A model generated the notes under the pieces. The model was not told where the DNA came from, did no database searches, and was given only the letters and a program-made list of their open reading frames with translations. From contig NZ_KI911782.1 in the NCBI RefSeq assembly GCF_000515395.1, positions 3,098,606 through 3,162,605 on the forward strand: a stretch of 64,000 bases of DNA, written 5' to 3'. Shown here in pieces: positions 1 to 8,488 of the stretch (the first letter of the stretch is position 1; each line of letters starts with the position of its first letter). Made by a program: the position numbers and the translations under genes. Source of the DNA: Jiangella gansuensis DSM 44835 (GTDB lineage: Bacteria; Actinomycetota; Actinomycetes; Jiangellales; Jiangellaceae).

Positions 1-2
1 TG

Positions 3-2597
3 CATCCCGCGGTGCTGCTGGTCACCGCCCTCATCGTCGTGACGCTGGTCACCGCGCGCGGGCTGATCGGCACCGGCCGGCTGTTCGGCGGCGCGCTGCT
101 GCCGGCCCCGGCGGCGGCCGGTGACCTCTGGCAGATCTACACCGAGTCGTGGCACGGCGGCGGCCTGGGCAGTCCGTCCGCGAGTCCGCCATACCTCGCC
201 GTGGTCGCGCTGCTCGGCTCGATCGTCCGCAACGCCTCGGTGGCCGTCGACCTGTTGCTCATCGGGTCCGTCCCGCTGGCCGGGCTCACCATGTACCTCC
301 TGGTCCGCCGGCTGGTCCGAGGCCGCGTGCTGCGGGTCTGGGTGGCCGGAACCTACGCGCTGCTCCCGGCGCTGACCGGCGCCATCGCGGCCGGGCGGCT
401 CGGTACTGCCGTAGCCACCGTGCTGACCCCGCTTCTGGCGTTGGCGGTCATGCGCACGCTCGGCACGCCCGGGCGTTCGGGGCCGGGCCGCGCGGCCTGG
501 AGCGCCGGCCTGCTGCTCGCGGTCATCGCCGCGTTCGTGCCACTGGCCTGGATCATCGCGCTGGTGCTGGCCGGCGTCGGCCTGGCCACGATCTTCCGTG
601 ACCGCCGGTCGCTGCTGCGCATGGTCGTGATGCTGGCGGTCACCCCGGTCGTGCTCATCCCCTGGACCGGCAGCGTGCTCACCCGGCCGATGTTGCTGGC
701 GACCGAGGCCGGCGTGCCCGGCCCGGACCTCTCCGACCCGGAGCTCGTCCCCTGGTCGGTGCTGCTGCAGAACCCCGGTGGCCCGGGAAGCGCTCCGATG
801 TGGCTGGGTATCGGCGTCCTGCTGGCCGGTTGGGTGGCGCTGTTCCGGCCGGCCCGGCGCCTGGCCGTCGGCACTGCCTGGGCCGTGGCTGGGGTGGCGC
901 TGGTGTCCGGAATCGTGCTGTCGCGGCTGGCGGTCAGCGGACCGACGCTGGAGACGCCGGTCGCCGGGTGGCCCGGTTATGCGACGGTGCTGGTGGCCGG
1001 CGGGCTGCTGGCCGCGGCGGCCATCGGCGGTGAAGGCGCGCGTGAGCGCCTGTCCCGGGCCAGCTTCGGCTGGCGGCAGCCGGTCGCGGTCATCGTCGTC
1101 GCCGCAGCGGTGCTGGCCCCGCTGGCCGGCGCCGGCTGGTGGCTGGTCCGCGGCGCCGGCGACCCGCTGGAACGGCGCGAGCCGGCGATCCTGCCCGCGT
1201 ACGTGTCCGACGAGGCGGCCCGGCCGGAGCGAGTACGCACGCTGGTCCTGAGCCGCGCGGACGACGGGCGCATCACCTACGCGCTGCTGCGCCAGTCCGG
1301 GCCCCGGCTCGGTGACGCCGAGACCAGCCCGCCGCCGGAGGAGTACGGGCCGCTCGACGAGGTCGTCGCCGACGTCGTGTCCGGACGCGGCGGCGCCGAC
1401 GGAGCGGGCCTGGCCGAGTTCGCCGTCCGCTACCTGTACCTGCCGCGCCCGTTCGACCCCGAGCTGGCCGACACCCTCGACACCGTGCCCGGCCTGGTCC
1501 GCAGCAGCGCGCCGGAAGGCGCCGCGATGTGGCAGGTCGATCAGCCGGTGGCCAGGGTGTGGATCGCCGAGCCGCTCGCCGAGGGCGAGGTCGCGCCGCA
1601 GGCCGACGAGAACGCCGAGATCGTCACCATTCCCAGCGGCGAGGTCGACGCCGCGGGTCCGGTCCCGGAGGGCGCCGAGGGCCGCCTGGTCGTGCTGTCG
1701 GAGCTGGCCGACGACGGGTGGGAGGCCACCCTGGACGGCCAGGAGCTGGAGCCCACCACCTACGCCGGCTGGGCGCAGGCCTTCGAACTGGGGGCCGGGG
1801 CCGGCGAGCTGACGGTCACCTACGAGGGCAACCGCCGGGCGGTGTGGCTGTGGTTCCAGCTGGGTGCCGTCGTCGTGGCCGTCGTCCTGGCGCTGCCGGG
1901 GATGCGCCGCGACCGGGGCGCCGTCGACGACGCCGCCGACATCGACCCGGACGACTCCTCGCCGCGGCTGCCGCTGGCGCCCGTGCCAGCCGAACCGGTC
2001 GGCGCCCGGGCGGGACGGCGAGCCGGCTCCCGCACCGAGCCGGCACCCGAGCCCGTCGCGCCCGAGCCGGCGCGCGAACCCGTCGGGCCGTCGTGGCTCG
2101 CCGAACCCGCGCCCCTGGGCGAACCCGCCGCCCCGGTGGGCGAGCGCGATCCGCTGCTGGAGCCTGATCCGCTGGCCGACGAGCCCGCCCGGCAGCCTCA
2201 GCCGCAGTTGCGCGCCGAGCCGCCGCTGCGGGTGCGGGCCGAACCGGCGGCGGGGGAGCGCGAGCGGCACGCCGTCGGCGAATGGGACCCGTTCGCCCGT
2301 GCGGGAGCTGAGCGGGACGCACCGCGAGGGTCCATCAGCGACGCCTACCGCGGCCGCCGGGCGGCGGCTCAGCCGGCCGATGAGGGCGCCGGCACCGAGC
2401 CCGCCGAGGGCGGCTACCGAGGGCGCCGCGCGGCCGGCAAACGGACCAGCAGCAAACGGACCGCCAGCAAGCGGGCCGAGACGACCGGCACGCGTGGCCA
2501 GACCGCCAAGCAGGCCGACAGCGGCAAGCAGGCCGACAGCAGCAAGCGCACCGCCGGCCGCCGGTCCAAGGGCGGTCGCCGAGGGGACAAGGAATGA
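3..2597 (+). CDS. Large multi-pass membrane glycosyltransferase-type protein, 3' part (5' end outside window)
   Basis: The reading frame is open to the left window edge, so the first visible GTG at 12 is probably not the true start. The visible roughly 860 residues begin with many hydrophobic membrane segments (to about residue 380). An extracytoplasmic region follows, then one more membrane helix near residue 620. The C-terminal tail of about 230 residues is Pro/Ala/Glu-rich and ends in a Lys/Arg/Ser-rich tract; YRGRRAA occurs twice in it. In actinobacteria the gene just before a DUF5719 gene is typically a long protein with an N-terminal GT2 glycosyltransferase domain and this kind of membrane body. 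I infer that identity from context, because the catalytic half is not in the window. The stop overlaps the next start by 4 bp (ATGA), so the two are translationally coupled. A role in cell-envelope polysaccharide export or synthesis is likely. Confidence 0.7.
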   Translation, partial: HPAVLLVTALIVVTLVTARGLIGTGRLFGGALLPAPAAAGDLWQIYTESWHGGGLGSPSASPPYLAVVALLGSIVRNASVAVDLLLIGSVPLAGLTMYLLVRRLVRGRVLRVWVAGTYALLPALTGAIAAGRLGTAVATVLTPLLALAVMRTLGTPGRSGPGRAAWSAGLLLAVIAAFVPLAWIIALVLAGVGLATIFRDRRSLLRMVVMLAVTPVVLIPWTGSVLTRPMLLATEAGVPGPDLSDPELVPWSVLLQNPGGPGSAPMWLGIGVLLAGWVALFRPARRLAVGTAWAVAGVALVSGIVLSRLAVSGPTLETPVAGWPGYATVLVAGGLLAAAAIGGEGARERLSRASFGWRQPVAVIVVAAAVLAPLAGAGWWLVRGAGDPLERREPAILPAYVSDEAARPERVRTLVLSRADDGRITYALLRQSGPRLGDAETSPPPEEYGPLDEVVADVVSGRGGADGAGLAEFAVRYLYLPRPFDPELADTLDTVPGLVRSSAPEGAAMWQVDQPVARVWIAEPLAEGEVAPQADENAEIVTIPSGEVDAAGPVPEGAEGRLVVLSELADDGWEATLDGQELEPTTYAGWAQAFELGAGAGELTVTYEGNRRAVWLWFQLGAVVVAVVLALPGMRRDRGAVDDAADIDPDDSSPRLPLAPVPAEPVGARAGRRAGSRTEPAPEPVAPEPAREPVGPSWLAEPAPLGEPAAPVGERDPLLEPDPLADEPARQPQPQLRAEPPLRVRAEPAAGERERHAVGEWDPFARAGAERDAPRGSISDAYRGRRAAAQPADEGAGTEPAEGGYRGRRAAGKRTSSKRTASKRAETTGTRGQTAKQADSGKQADSSKRTAGRRSKGGRRGDKE

Positions 2598-4114
2598 TCA
2601 GCGCACGTTGGGCCGGGCTCGCGGTGGGCGCCGGGGTGGCCGTGGCCATCGGCGGGGCCACCCTCGTCGGGCCGCCGGAATCCGTGGTCACCGACTACCC
2701 GGAGGTCAGCGAGCCGGTGGTCCGGTCGTCCCTTGTCTGCCCGTTCGTCGGCGGCGAGGACGAGGGGGCGGCGGAACTCGCCGTGCTGGCGCTGCCCGAC
2801 GTCGCGGTCCCGGAGACCTCCGGTGACACGCAGCCCCCCATCACGGTCCAGGGCCTGGCATTGCCGCCGGATCCGGAGGCCGAGGAAGAGCCGGCGGCGC
2901 CCGCAGAGCCGCTGCTCACCCTGCCCGACCGCGGTGTCCCGTCCATCACGCCGATCGAGACCCCGGCCGGCACCTCGTTCGCCGTGACCGGCCAGGGTGC
3001 GCTCGCGCCCGGTCTGGCGGCGGAGCAGTCGCTGGTCATGCAGTCGGTCGACCTCCGGGGCATCAGCACCGCGGCCTGCACGGCACCGCGGCGCGAGCAC
3101 TGGTTCGTGGGCGCGTCCGGCGAGGTCGGCCGCCGCGGCCGGCTGGTGCTGGCCAACCCGACCGACGTTCCCGCCGTCGTCGACGTCGAGCTCTGGGACG
3201 AAGCCGGCCCGATCGACGCGCCCGGCACCCAGGACGTCGGCGTCCCGGCGCGCGGCCAGCGGATCTTCCTGCTCGACGCGCTGGCACCGGGCTCGGTGGC
3301 CACCGGTGTGCACGTCGCCACCAGCCAGGGCCGGGTGTCCGCGGCGCTGGAGGTCCGGGAGATGTCCGAGATCACCCCGCAGGGCATGACCTATGTGCCG
3401 GCGTCCGTCGCGCCGGGCGACGAGCTGGTGATCCCCGGCGTCCCGGGCCAGGGCGAGCGGTCGCTGCGCATCGTCGCGCCGGGCGACACCGATGCCATCG
3501 TGTCCATGCAGTTCCTGGGCCCGGAGGGTGCGTTCAGCCCGGTCGACCAGGACGTGCTCACCGTCACCGCCGGGTCGGTCGCCGACATCCCCATCGATCC
3601 CGGCGTCGAACCCGCCGCCATCCGGTTGCGCAGCGACGAGCCGATCACCGCGTCGGTGCGGGTGGTCCAGCCGGCCGAGGACGGCCTGCCCGATCTCGCC
3701 TACACCGCGGCGTCCGAGCCCCTGACCGGCCCGAGCCCGGTGCTGCTCAGCCGGGCCGCCGGCGGATTCACCAGCACGCTGTTGCTCACGTCGGCGTCCG
3801 ACGCGACGTCCCGGGTGACCGTGCGGACGCTGGCCGCCGACGGCTCCGTCGCCACCGAGGAGCCGCTGGAGATCCCGGCCGGCGCGACCATCCCGGTGGA
3901 GCTGGCGCCGCAGGGCGACGCCGTCAACGCCACCGCCGTGGTGGTGCCGGAGACGCCGGACACGGTGGTGGCGGCCCGGCAGATCGCCGCGACCGACGAC
4001 GACGGCGCGCTGCTCGACCTGATGCCGCTGGTGTCGCCGACCATCGAGGTGAACGTGCCGGAGGTCGTGGGCGAGCTGCCGTCGGTGCCCGAACAGTCCG
4101 TCACACCTGACTGA
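2594..4114 (+). CDS. DUF5719 family secreted or membrane-anchored protein
   Basis: This 506-residue protein starts with a short N-terminal hydrophobic helix (about residues 6-25, Ala/Gly/Val-rich) that would anchor it or serve as a signal. The rest is an extracytoplasmic, beta-rich Ala/Val/Pro/Asp region with no catalytic motif I recognise. Size, position after the large membrane glycosyltransferase, and position before the DUF3499/phosphomannomutase genes match the actinobacterial DUF5719 family, whose function is unknown. The ATG at 2594 overlaps the upstream stop (ATGA), so the two genes are co-translated. I infer an accessory role in the same cell-envelope process. The gene is followed by a 72-bp palindrome at the junction with a convergent gene. 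Confidence 0.75.
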   Translation: MISARWAGLAVGAGVAVAIGGATLVGPPESVVTDYPEVSEPVVRSSLVCPFVGGEDEGAAELAVLALPDVAVPETSGDTQPPITVQGLALPPDPEAEEEPAAPAEPLLTLPDRGVPSITPIETPAGTSFAVTGQGALAPGLAAEQSLVMQSVDLRGISTAACTAPRREHWFVGASGEVGRRGRLVLANPTDVPAVVDVELWDEAGPIDAPGTQDVGVPARGQRIFLLDALAPGSVATGVHVATSQGRVSAALEVREMSEITPQGMTYVPASVAPGDELVIPGVPGQGERSLRIVAPGDTDAIVSMQFLGPEGAFSPVDQDVLTVTAGSVADIPIDPGVEPAAIRLRSDEPITASVRVVQPAEDGLPDLAYTAASEPLTGPSPVLLSRAAGGFTSTLLLTSASDATSRVTVRTLAADGSVATEEPLEIPAGATIPVELAPQGDAVNATAVVVPETPDTVVAARQIAATDDDGALLDLMPLVSPTIEVNVPEVVGELPSVPEQSVTPD

Positions 4115-4139
4115 CGCGTCAATCTCCTCCCGCCGGTCC

Positions 4140-4211
4140 GTTGATCTTGGAGTAACTGCGGAATCGCTGGGCGAAATGCCCGATTGATTCCGCAGTTACT
4201 CCAAGATCAAC
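4140..4211. repeat. Type A 72-bp palindromic intergenic element, copy 1 (perfect 26-bp arms)
   Basis: The arms are 4140-4165 and 4186-4211 and are exact reverse complements over 26 bp, beginning GTTGATCTTGGAGTAA. The 20-nt centre (4166-4185) contains a nested GGGC-GAAAT-GCCC hairpin. It lies between the convergent ends of the DUF5719 gene and the DUF559-type gene. There is no T-tract on either strand. It could act as a bidirectional transcription end, but its length and conservation among copies suggest a REP-like repeat. Confidence 0.9.
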
Positions 4212-4257
4212 CGAGGGGAGCGGTTGCGGTCGGCGGGTGGGCCGGCTGCCCTGGCGC

Positions 4258-5184
4258 TCAAGCCACCGCGAGCCGTTGGCGCTGCCTGTCCATTGCCCGC
4301 CGTACGCGAGCGCACAGGCGACTCGGGTGGCGCAGGTCTTCGGCCGTCACGCGGATGACCTCCCAGCCATGGTCGCGCAGCACCTCGTCGCGGGTGATGT
4401 CGGCCTGCCATCGCCTGCGATTCGTGCGATGTACGTCGCCCTCGTACTGGATGGAGATCTTGAGGTCGGGGTAGCTCAGGTCCGGCCGACCGATCCAACC
4501 ACCGTGCTCATCGCACACATCCACATTCGGCGCTGGACACGGTAGTCCGCCGGCGACGAGGGCCAGGCGTAGGCGAGTCTCCTGCGGGGAGTCGACCCGT
4601 GCTCGGACCTGCCGCGCCAGTGCCCGAGCCCGTACTATCCCGCGCCGCCGCCGGGTGCGCTCGGTCGTTTCGACGAGTTGTTCAGGGCTCGTAAGTCGCC
4701 GACGGGCCATCGCATCGCCGACGACCACGAGCTCGATGTCGTCGAGCGTGAGGGACAGGTCGAGCCAGGTGCGTTCAGGCGTCGTGACCCGCAGTCCGCG
4801 CCAGATCCTCGTCTCATCAGGCCCCAGCCCTTCATGGGGTTCGAGTCCTGGCCGGCGGCGGGGCACCGTGCCGGGCGGCACGATGATCTGGAAGTTCCGA
4901 GGCCTTGACGCCGGGAGCTCGTACCACCATGCCGCTGTGGCGCCGTAAAGCGCGGCGTCGTCCGGTAGGGCGAGCATCCACGCGCGGGCCTCCTGCTCGC
5001 CGTCCAGTGTCAGCGCACGGTCGGCATAGACCCGCCGATGGACGTGCACGTAAGCGATGCGGCGTAGCTGATCCGCGCCGACGCCTGCTGCATGCGCGTC
5101 GGTGCGGGTGAACGCATTTCCGCGCAACCCGTCGGCAGCGGGGCAGGGTTGGCGCCCGGGCTTGCGGCGGCGCGGCAGGTGCAT
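4258..5184 (-). CDS. AbiEi-antitoxin-like plus DUF559 (endonuclease-fold) protein
   Basis: The protein has 308 residues. The N-terminal half (about 20-190) has the winged-helix/AbiEi-antitoxin-like layout common in actinobacteria, with the segments LYGATAAWWYELP and RGLRVTTPERTWLDLS. The C-terminal part (about 215-295) looks like DUF559, a PD-(D/E)XK-type fold: GRPDLSYPDLKISIQYEGD, then a helix with RD, then GWEVIRVTAEDL. Candidate catalytic acids are the D of RPDL and the E of YEGD. Proteins of this type are abundant in actinomycete genomes, often as single genes, and their role is unproven. No partner toxin gene is adjacent. The gene converges on the DUF5719 gene across a type A palindrome. 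The ATG at 5184 has no strong ribosome site, so the start is uncertain. Confidence 0.7.
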   Translation of the reverse strand: MHLPRRRKPGRQPCPAADGLRGNAFTRTDAHAAGVGADQLRRIAYVHVHRRVYADRALTLDGEQEARAWMLALPDDAALYGATAAWWYELPASRPRNFQIIVPPGTVPRRRPGLEPHEGLGPDETRIWRGLRVTTPERTWLDLSLTLDDIELVVVGDAMARRRLTSPEQLVETTERTRRRRGIVRARALARQVRARVDSPQETRLRLALVAGGLPCPAPNVDVCDEHGGWIGRPDLSYPDLKISIQYEGDVHRTNRRRWQADITRDEVLRDHGWEVIRVTAEDLRHPSRLCARVRRAMDRQRQRLAVA

Positions 5185-5294
5185 CCGTTCACCATTGGGC
5201 GACGGCCCGGTGGCCTCAAGGTGGGTTCGCCGGAATGTGGATGACTGCGGGCCTCGGCGAGCCCTGTGGATGGCGCTCTATTCCCTGCACGCTC

Positions 5295-5366
5295 GTTGAT
5301 TTTGGAGTAACCGCGGAATTGCTGGGTGAAATGCCCGATTGATTCCGCAGTTGCTCCAAGATCAAC
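5295..5366. repeat. Type A 72-bp palindromic element, copy 2
   Basis: Same length and layout as the copy at 4140: GTTGATTTTGGAGTAAC at the left and the matching right arm ending GATCAAC. A few substitutions between arms leave mismatches or G:T pairs. The centre again contains gctgggtgaaatgcccgatt. It lies downstream of the zincin-like gene (minus strand) and upstream of the DUF559-type gene, so it sits at a gene 3' end but not between convergent genes. Confidence 0.85.
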
Positions 5367-5373
5367 GCGGGTA

Positions 5374-5442
5374 GGGGCTCGAGGAGGGACGGGGGCGGGG
5401 CACGAGCAGGGACGGGGGCGGGGCTCGAGGAGGGACCGGGCG
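5374..5442. repeat. Three tandem 23-bp GC-rich repeats
   Basis: Units at 5374-5396, 5397-5419 and 5420-5442 each follow ggggctcgaggagggac with a GC-rich end. Units 1 and 2 differ at two positions and unit 3 diverges at its end. The array is non-coding, directly after the stop of the zincin-like gene and next to the type A palindrome. Such an array could vary in copy number between strains. Confidence 0.8.
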
Positions 5443-5454
5443 GGCCGGGCGTGG

Positions 5455-5916
5455 TCAGCCGAGGTCGTGGCCGCCGTAGGCGGGATCGATCTCCTCCGGC
5501 TCGACACCGAACAGCTCGGCGACCTGCTCGGTGACGACGTCGCCGACCAGGGCGCGCAGCTTGCCCGACTCGGGGGCGCGGGTCTCGATGGGCCGGCGGA
5601 ACACCACCACCCGGGCCGGTAACGCGCCGCTGCCGGCGAAGGCGCGGGCCAGAGGCACCCAGGTGCGGTCCCAGTCGTCCAGCGACGGGACGTCCTCGAC
5701 CGCGAACTCCACCTTGGCCAGCTGCTCCTGCCAGCGCTGGTCGAGCCGCTCGACGGCGGCGATGACGAGGTCGTCGAAGCGCTGTGCACGCGACACGGCC
5801 AGCGGCGACCCGCTGGGCGCCAGCGGACCGCGCATGCCGCGCCCGTGCCGGTCGCGCCACACTCGGGGGAGGTCGACCCGGGACGGCACGTCCGGGCCTG
5901 GCACACGTCGGCTCAC
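5455..5916 (-). CDS. Metallopeptidase-family (zincin-like) protein with degenerate active site
   Basis: The 153-residue protein has the RDRHGRGMRGP N-terminal segment and the FDDLVIAAVERL and VEFAVEDVP segments of the actinobacterial metallopeptidase-family proteins (minimal zincin, Pfam Zincin_1) encoded beside DUF3499. The helix that should hold HExxH reads VGDVVTEQVAELFGV, so both zinc histidines are absent. To my knowledge related actinobacterial proteins share this loss, so it is likely a non-peptidase descendant, perhaps a binding protein. It is divergent from the DUF3499 gene across 88 bp, so the two promoters are close together. The function is unknown. Confidence 0.7.
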   Translation of the reverse strand: MSRRVPGPDVPSRVDLPRVWRDRHGRGMRGPLAPSGSPLAVSRAQRFDDLVIAAVERLDQRWQEQLAKVEFAVEDVPSLDDWDRTWVPLARAFAGSGALPARVVVFRRPIETRAPESGKLRALVGDVVTEQVAELFGVEPEEIDPAYGGHDLG

Positions 5917-5992
5917 CCTCGGCAGACTAGTCCTGTCGGGCGGGTCGTGCCCGGATCTGGCGTGCCGTGCCCGGTGGTGACCGCCTAGACGC

Positions 5993-5998
5993 TAGCCT
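5993..5998 (+). promoter_or_regulatory. -10 box (TAGCCT) of leaderless DUF3499 mRNA
   Basis: TAGCCT ends 6 nt before the GTG at 6005, where transcription should start. There is no ribosome-binding site. The arrangement matches several other genes in the window. Confidence 0.6.
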
Positions 5999-6004
5999 TC
6001 CCTT

Positions 6005-6361
6005 GTGAGTCCGATGCGTCGCTGCTCCCGATCAGCATGTCCGCGGACTGCTGTGGCGACGCTGACCTACGTGTACGCCGACTCCACCGCGGTGCTGGGC
6101 CCGCTGGCCACCTACGCCGAACCGCACAGCTACGACCTGTGCTCCGAGCACTCCGAACGGCTGGTCGCGCCGCGCGGCTGGGAGGTCATCCGGCTGGCTC
6201 CCGACCCCGCCGCCCTGGGGCCGAGCAACGACGACCTGCTCGCGCTCGCCGACGCCGTCCGGGAGGCCGGCCGCCGCCCGGAACCCGCGCCGCCCCCGGC
6301 CGTCGGCGAGGGCGGCACCCGCCGGGGCCACCTGCGCGCACTGCCGGACCCCGACGCCTGA
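6005..6361 (+). CDS. DUF3499 family protein
   Basis: This 118-residue protein begins with the family's Cys-containing start (RRCSRSAC) followed by ATLTYVYADSTAVLGPL, and has a second Cys/His pair in YDLCSEHSERL. The pattern suggests a small zinc-ribbon-like fold, which is an inference from spacing. The N-terminal 65 residues resemble the DUF3499 family, which in actinobacteria is usually encoded near phosphomannomutase and the metallopeptidase-like gene, as here. The C-terminal half is a Pro/Gly-rich tail. The GTG at 6005 is chosen because a TAGCCT -10 box lies 6 nt upstream, giving a leaderless message. The function is unknown. Confidence 0.75.
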   Translation: MSPMRRCSRSACPRTAVATLTYVYADSTAVLGPLATYAEPHSYDLCSEHSERLVAPRGWEVIRLAPDPAALGPSNDDLLALADAVREAGRRPEPAPPPAVGEGGTRRGHLRALPDPDA

Positions 6362-6377
6362 CGCCGGCCGTCTCACC

Positions 6378-7031
6378 ATGGCCAGCCTCCTCATCGTCGG
6401 GCGCGACCAGCGCGTCTCCGTCCCCGTCCGGGCCTGTCTCGGCCGCCGGGGATATGTCACCCAGATCTACACCGACCCCGTGGCCGCGTACGCGCCCATC
6501 ACCGTCGGGCTGTTCGACGTGGTCCTCGTCGACATCGGCGGACCCGGCGACGATGCGTGGCGTCTGCTGGGCCAGCTGCGCTCGGCCGGGTACTCGGTGC
6601 CGGTGATCGCGCTGGCCGGGCCATGGGACCGTACCGGCGAACTGTGCCGGCGGCACGGGGCCGACGACGTGCTGGGCAAGCCGTTGCGGTTCGACCAGCT
6701 GCCGGACCGGGTCGTCCAGCGGCTGCGCCGGCCGGCCACGGCGACGGCGGACGTGGCCGGGATCCGGCTCGATGTCAAGGCCCGTCGCGCCTGGGTTGCG
6801 GGCCGCCAGGTCCAGCTGACCGACCGGGAGCTCGCTCTACTGCAGACGATGGGGCGCGAACCGGGCCGGGTGTTCGGCCGTGCGCAACTGCTGTCGCAGG
6901 TGTGGGACCGGGTGGACGAATCGGCGACCAACCTGGTGGCGGTGTACGTGAACGCGCTGCGCCGCAAGCTCGGCCCCGGCGTGATCGAGACGGTCCGCGG
7001 CGCCGGCTACCGGCTCACCGCGCAGGGCTGA
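6378..7031 (+). CDS. OmpR-type response regulator with atypical receiver
   Basis: The 217-residue protein has a receiver-like domain (about 1-115) and a winged-helix DNA-binding domain (about 125-215) with LTDRELALLQ, SQVWDRVDESATNLVAVYVNALRRKLG and VRGAGYRL, as in OmpR/PhoB regulators. The receiver keeps a candidate phospho-acceptor D52 (VLVDIGG) and the switch lysine (GKPLRFDQL). The first-strand acidic pair is reduced to GRD, and the conserved Thr/Ser strand reads IALAG. Metal-dependent phosphorylation may therefore be weak or lost. No histidine kinase gene is adjacent, so it is an orphan regulator. It begins 16 nt after the DUF3499 stop, so the two are probably co-transcribed. Targets are unknown; the next genes are sugar-phosphate genes. 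Confidence 0.8.
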   Translation: MASLLIVGRDQRVSVPVRACLGRRGYVTQIYTDPVAAYAPITVGLFDVVLVDIGGPGDDAWRLLGQLRSAGYSVPVIALAGPWDRTGELCRRHGADDVLGKPLRFDQLPDRVVQRLRRPATATADVAGIRLDVKARRAWVAGRQVQLTDRELALLQTMGREPGRVFGRAQLLSQVWDRVDESATNLVAVYVNALRRKLGPGVIETVRGAGYRLTAQG

Positions 7032-7099
7032 GCGTGGTGCGGGCCGGGGACGCTCCGGTCGTGGCCCCGGCCGTGTCCGGCGCGAGGTAGTGTCGGCCC

Positions 7100-8488
7100 G
7101 TGCGCGACCTCGCCCCCGTCCTCAAGGCCTACGACATCCGTGGCCTGGTCCCCGACCAGTTCGACGAGGACACCGCGAGGGCCATCGGCTGGGCGGCCGC
7201 CCAGGTACTGGCCGGCGGCTCCGGCTCTCTGGTGGTCGGGTACGACATGCGGCCCACCTCGCCGGGCCTGGCCGCCGCGTTCGCCGACGGCGCCACCGCG
7301 GCCGGGGTGGACGTCGTCGACGCCGGCCTCACCAGCACCGATCAGCTCTACTACGCCAGCGGGGCGCTCGACCTCCCGGGCGCGATGTTCACCGCCAGCC
7401 ACAATCCGGCCGCGTACAACGGCATCAAGCTGTGCCGCGCCGGTGCCGCTCCGGTCGGCCGCGACACCGGGCTGCTGGAGATCAAGGCGCTGATCGACGA
7501 CGGCGTCCCCCCGGCCCCAGTGGCGGGCCGGGGCGCCGTTGAGCGGCGCGACACCCTCGGCGGCTATGCGGCCTACCTGCACGGCCTGGTCGACCTCAGC
7601 GGGAGCCGGCCGCTCACCGTCGTCGTCGACGCCGGCAACGGCATGGCCGGGCACACCGTTCCGGCGGTCCTGGCCGTCGACGGTCTCACGGTCGTGCCGC
7701 TCTACTTCGAGCTCGACGGCACCTTCCCCAACCACGAGGCCAACCCGATCGACCCGGCCAACCTGGTCGACCTGCAGGCTGCGGTCCGCGAACGCCGCGC
7801 CGACCTCGGGCTGGCCTTCGACGGCGACGCCGACCGCTGCTTCGTCGTCGACGAGCGCGGCGAGCTGGTGTCACCGTCGGCGCTCACGGCGCTGATCGCG
7901 GTGCGCGAGCTGTCCCGCGACCCCGGCGCCCCGGTGGTGCACAACCTCATCACCTCGAAGGCGGTGCCTGAGATCATCGCCGAGCACGGCGGGCTCCCGG
8001 TGCGCACCCGCGTCGGCCATTCGCTGATCAAACAGACCATGGCCGAGACGGGTGCGGTGTTCGGCGGCGAGCACTCCGGGCACTTCTACTTCCGCGACTT
8101 CTGGCGGGCCGACTCCGGCATGCTGGCAGCCCTGCACACGCTGGCCGCGCTGGGCACCGACCCGGCGGGACGGCCGCTCTCACAGCTGCTGGCGCCGTAC
8201 GAGCGGTACGCCGCCTCCGGCGAGATCAACAGCACCGTTCGCGACGCCGACGCCGCGACGGCCCGGGTCGAGAAGACGTTCGGCACGGCGCCGGACATCA
8301 CCATCGACCGGCTGGACGGCCTCACCGTCGAGCACACAGGCACGCCGATGTGGTGGTTCAACCTGCGCCCGTCCAACACCGAGCCGCTGCTGCGGCTCAA
8401 CGTCGAGGGCGCCGACCACGCCGTCATGGAACGGGTGCGCGACGACGTCCTGCGGGTGGTCAGGGAGCCCGGAGAAGGAGACACATGA
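7100..8488 (+). CDS. manB: Phosphomannomutase/phosphoglucomutase
   Basis: The 462-residue protein interconverts mannose-6-phosphate and mannose-1-phosphate (alpha-D-phosphohexomutase family), the step before GDP-mannose. Its diagnostic motifs are the active-site phosphoserine in TASHNP (Ser100), the Mg-binding loop DGDADR (241-246), the sugar-specificity loop GGEHSGH, and the C-terminal phosphate-binding loop RPSNTEP. Length is normal for the family. The GTG at 7100 lies 6 nt after a TAGTGT -10 box (7088-7093), which suggests a leaderless transcript. The stop overlaps the next ATG (ATGA at 8485). Downstream genes encode a PMI-like SIS protein and ManA, so this is a mannose-phosphate operon. 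Confidence 0.92.
   Translation: MRDLAPVLKAYDIRGLVPDQFDEDTARAIGWAAAQVLAGGSGSLVVGYDMRPTSPGLAAAFADGATAAGVDVVDAGLTSTDQLYYASGALDLPGAMFTASHNPAAYNGIKLCRAGAAPVGRDTGLLEIKALIDDGVPPAPVAGRGAVERRDTLGGYAAYLHGLVDLSGSRPLTVVVDAGNGMAGHTVPAVLAVDGLTVVPLYFELDGTFPNHEANPIDPANLVDLQAAVRERRADLGLAFDGDADRCFVVDERGELVSPSALTALIAVRELSRDPGAPVVHNLITSKAVPEIIAEHGGLPVRTRVGHSLIKQTMAETGAVFGGEHSGHFYFRDFWRADSGMLAALHTLAALGTDPAGRPLSQLLAPYERYAASGEINSTVRDADAATARVEKTFGTAPDITIDRLDGLTVEHTGTPMWWFNLRPSNTEPLLRLNVEGADHAVMERVRDDVLRVVREPGEGDT

Noticed and set aside
4140-5366. CRISPR array from the repeated 72-bp elements
   Set aside because: Copies are palindromic, far apart and without spacers or cas genes.
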